From Limnohabitans sp. (GTDB lineage: Bacteria > Pseudomonadota > Gammaproteobacteria > Burkholderiales > Burkholderiaceae_C), in the NCBI GenBank assembly GCA_018883305.1, contig VEQI01000146.1, forward strand, positions 1-7,886: a DNA stretch of 7,886 nucleotides, in the 5' to 3' direction. Shown piece by piece: positions 6,768-7,886 of this stretch; the stretch's first letter is position 1; every line of letters starts with the position of its first letter. The position numbers were made by a program, and so were the translations under genes. Below the pieces are notes generated by a model. That model made no database searches and was not told where the DNA came from. It saw only the letters and a list, made by a program, of their open reading frames with translations.

Positions 6768-7886
6768 TCACTCCTGGGCGGGGGCGTCTTCTGCGCCGGC
6801 CTCATCATCCGAAGGGGCGGCGGCATCGTTTTCCACAATGCGTTGCAGGCCGCTCAATTGCGCGCCTTCATCCAGCGCAATCAGTGTCACACCTTGGGTG
6901 GCTCGACCCAGTTCGCGAATTTCGGAGACACGGGTGCGCACCAGCACACCGCGGTCGGTGATCAGCATGATCTCATCGTCGGCGTGCACCAGCGTGGCAG
7001 CCACCACTTTGCCGTTGCGCTCGGATTGCTGGATGGCAATCATGCCCTTGGTGCCACGGCCATGGCGCGTGTACTCGGTGATGGACGTGCGCTTGCCGTA
7101 GCCGTTTTGCGTGGCAGTGAGCACGCTTTGTTGCTCGTCTTCGGCCACCAGCATGGCAATCACACTCTGGCCGTCTTCCAGCATCATGCCGCGCACGCCG
7201 CGGGCATTGCGGCCCATGGGACGGACGTCGTTTTCATCGAAGCGCACGGCCTTGCCACCATCGGAGAACAACATCACGTCGTGCTTGCCGTCGGTGAGTG
7301 AGGCCCCGATCAGGTAATCGCCTTCATCCAGATCCACGGCGATGATGCCAGCCTTGCGCGGGTTGGAGAATTCCGCGAGCGAGGTCTTCTTGACCGTGCC
7401 CATGGAAGTGCCCATGAAGACGTAGTGATCTGCCGGGAAACTGCGGAACTCACCGGTGAGCGGCAGCACCACATTAATCTTTTCGCCCTCCGCCAGCGGG
7501 AACATGTTGACGATGGGGCGGCCACGCGAACCACGAGACCCAGCGGGCACTTCCCAGACCTTGAGCCAGTACAGGCGACCCCGGTTGGAGAAGCACAGGA
7601 TGTAGTCGTGCGTGTTGGCAATGAAGAGCTGGTCGATCCAGTCGTCTTCCTTGGTGGCGGTGGCCTGTTTCCCGCGTCCGCCGCGTTTTTGCGCGCGGTA
7701 CTCGCTCAGCGGCTGGCTCTTGATATAACCCTGGTGCGAGAGCGTGACCACCATGTCGGTGGGCGTGATCAAGTCCTCGGTCGACAGGTCGAAGGAGCTG
7801 TGTTCGATCTGGCTTCGCCTGACGCCCAGCTTGGACTGACCAAACTCCTGGCGGATCAGCTTGAGCTCGTCGCCGATGATCAACGA
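6768..7886 (-). CDS. gyrA: DNA gyrase subunit A, C-terminal part (N-terminus outside window)
   Basis: GyrA is the breakage-reunion subunit of DNA gyrase, which introduces negative supercoils with GyrB. The 372 visible residues cover the end of the coiled-coil tail and the whole DNA-wrapping C-terminal domain. The catalytic tyrosine and quinolone region lie upstream, outside the window. The six-bladed pinwheel is recognisable. The GyrA box is QKRGGRG (window residues 66-72, bases 7671-7691), close to the canonical QRRGGKG. Later blades carry degenerate versions such as GSRGSRG, GRNARGV, HGRGTKG and GRATQG. Segments such as VVTLSHQGYIK, TATQNGYGKR and MLITDRGVLVRTRVSEI are family hallmarks. The protein ends in an acidic tail (SDDEAGAEDAPAQE), a feature known to tune wrapping in E. 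coli GyrA. The frame is open at the right edge, and no start inside the window is real. Confidence 0.98.
   Translation of the reverse strand, partial: SLIIGDELKLIRQEFGQSKLGVRRSQIEHSSFDLSTEDLITPTDMVVTLSHQGYIKSQPLSEYRAQKRGGRGKQATATKEDDWIDQLFIANTHDYILCFSNRGRLYWLKVWEVPAGSRGSRGRPIVNMFPLAEGEKINVVLPLTGEFRSFPADHYVFMGTSMGTVKKTSLAEFSNPRKAGIIAVDLDEGDYLIGASLTDGKHDVMLFSDGGKAVRFDENDVRPMGRNARGVRGMMLEDGQSVIAMLVAEDEQQSVLTATQNGYGKRTSITEYTRHGRGTKGMIAIQQSERNGKVVAATLVHADDEIMLITDRGVLVRTRVSEIRELGRATQGVTLIALDEGAQLSGLQRIVENDAAAPSDDEAGAEDAPAQE
6771..6775 (-). promoter_or_regulatory. Ribosome binding site of serC inside gyrA
   Basis: AGGAG on the minus strand is formed by the last two sense codons of gyrA (CAG GAG) just before its TGA, 10 bases from the serC ATG. 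It supports the 6760 start and places serC on the gyrA message, at least in part. Confidence 0.65.

Noticed and set aside
6761..6838. Upstream extension of serC to 6838
   Set aside because: It would add 26 residues with no family similarity and overlap gyrA by 71 bases. The ATG at 6760 matches the conserved SerC N-terminus and has AGGAG upstream.
6615..7301. 228-codon open frame on the plus strand across the serC/gyrA junction
   Set aside because: Antisense to two secure genes, with His/Ala-rich composition and no domain seen.

Overview
The window comes from a GC-rich bacterium, most likely a betaproteobacterium of the order Burkholderiales and probably the family Comamonadaceae. This placement rests on gene order (gyrA, serC, pheA, tyrA, aroA, cmk, rpsA), on protein similarity recalled from known families, and on the single-polypeptide AroA-Cmk fusion. 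No RNA gene or 16S is present to confirm it. All genes lie on the minus strand, so transcription runs from high to low coordinates.

Layout in transcription order: the C-terminal part of gyrA (DNA gyrase subunit A, entering from the right edge); serC (phosphoserine aminotransferase); pheA (chorismate mutase/prephenate dehydratase, the P-protein); tyrA (prephenate/arogenate dehydrogenase); a fused aroA-cmk (EPSP synthase plus cytidylate kinase); a 165-base gap; then rpsA (ribosomal protein S1), which leaves through the left edge in its sixth S1 domain. The genes are packed tightly. gyrA and serC are separated by 7 bases, with the serC ribosome binding site inside the last gyrA codons. serC/pheA and pheA/tyrA each overlap by the four bases ATGA. 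tyrA and aroA-cmk are separated by 57 bases. The gap before rpsA is the only one large enough to hold separate control signals.

Functionally this is the mixed-function arrangement often called the serC supraoperon. AroA makes EPSP, the precursor of chorismate. PheA takes chorismate to phenylpyruvate and TyrA takes prephenate towards tyrosine. SerC makes phosphoserine and also serves pyridoxal phosphate synthesis, and pyridoxal phosphate is the cofactor of the aminotransferases that finish Phe and Tyr. Cmk and S1 link the cluster to nucleotide supply and translation, and GyrA to DNA topology.

I see no mobile element, CRISPR array, tRNA/rRNA or defence system, and no evidence of a new system. 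The points worth a second look are the aroA-cmk fusion, the absence of an aminotransferase gene between pheA and tyrA, the same-frame tyrA/aroA junction without a clear Shine-Dalgarno, and residue choices in PheA and TyrA. Long open frames on the plus strand are antisense shadows of these genes.
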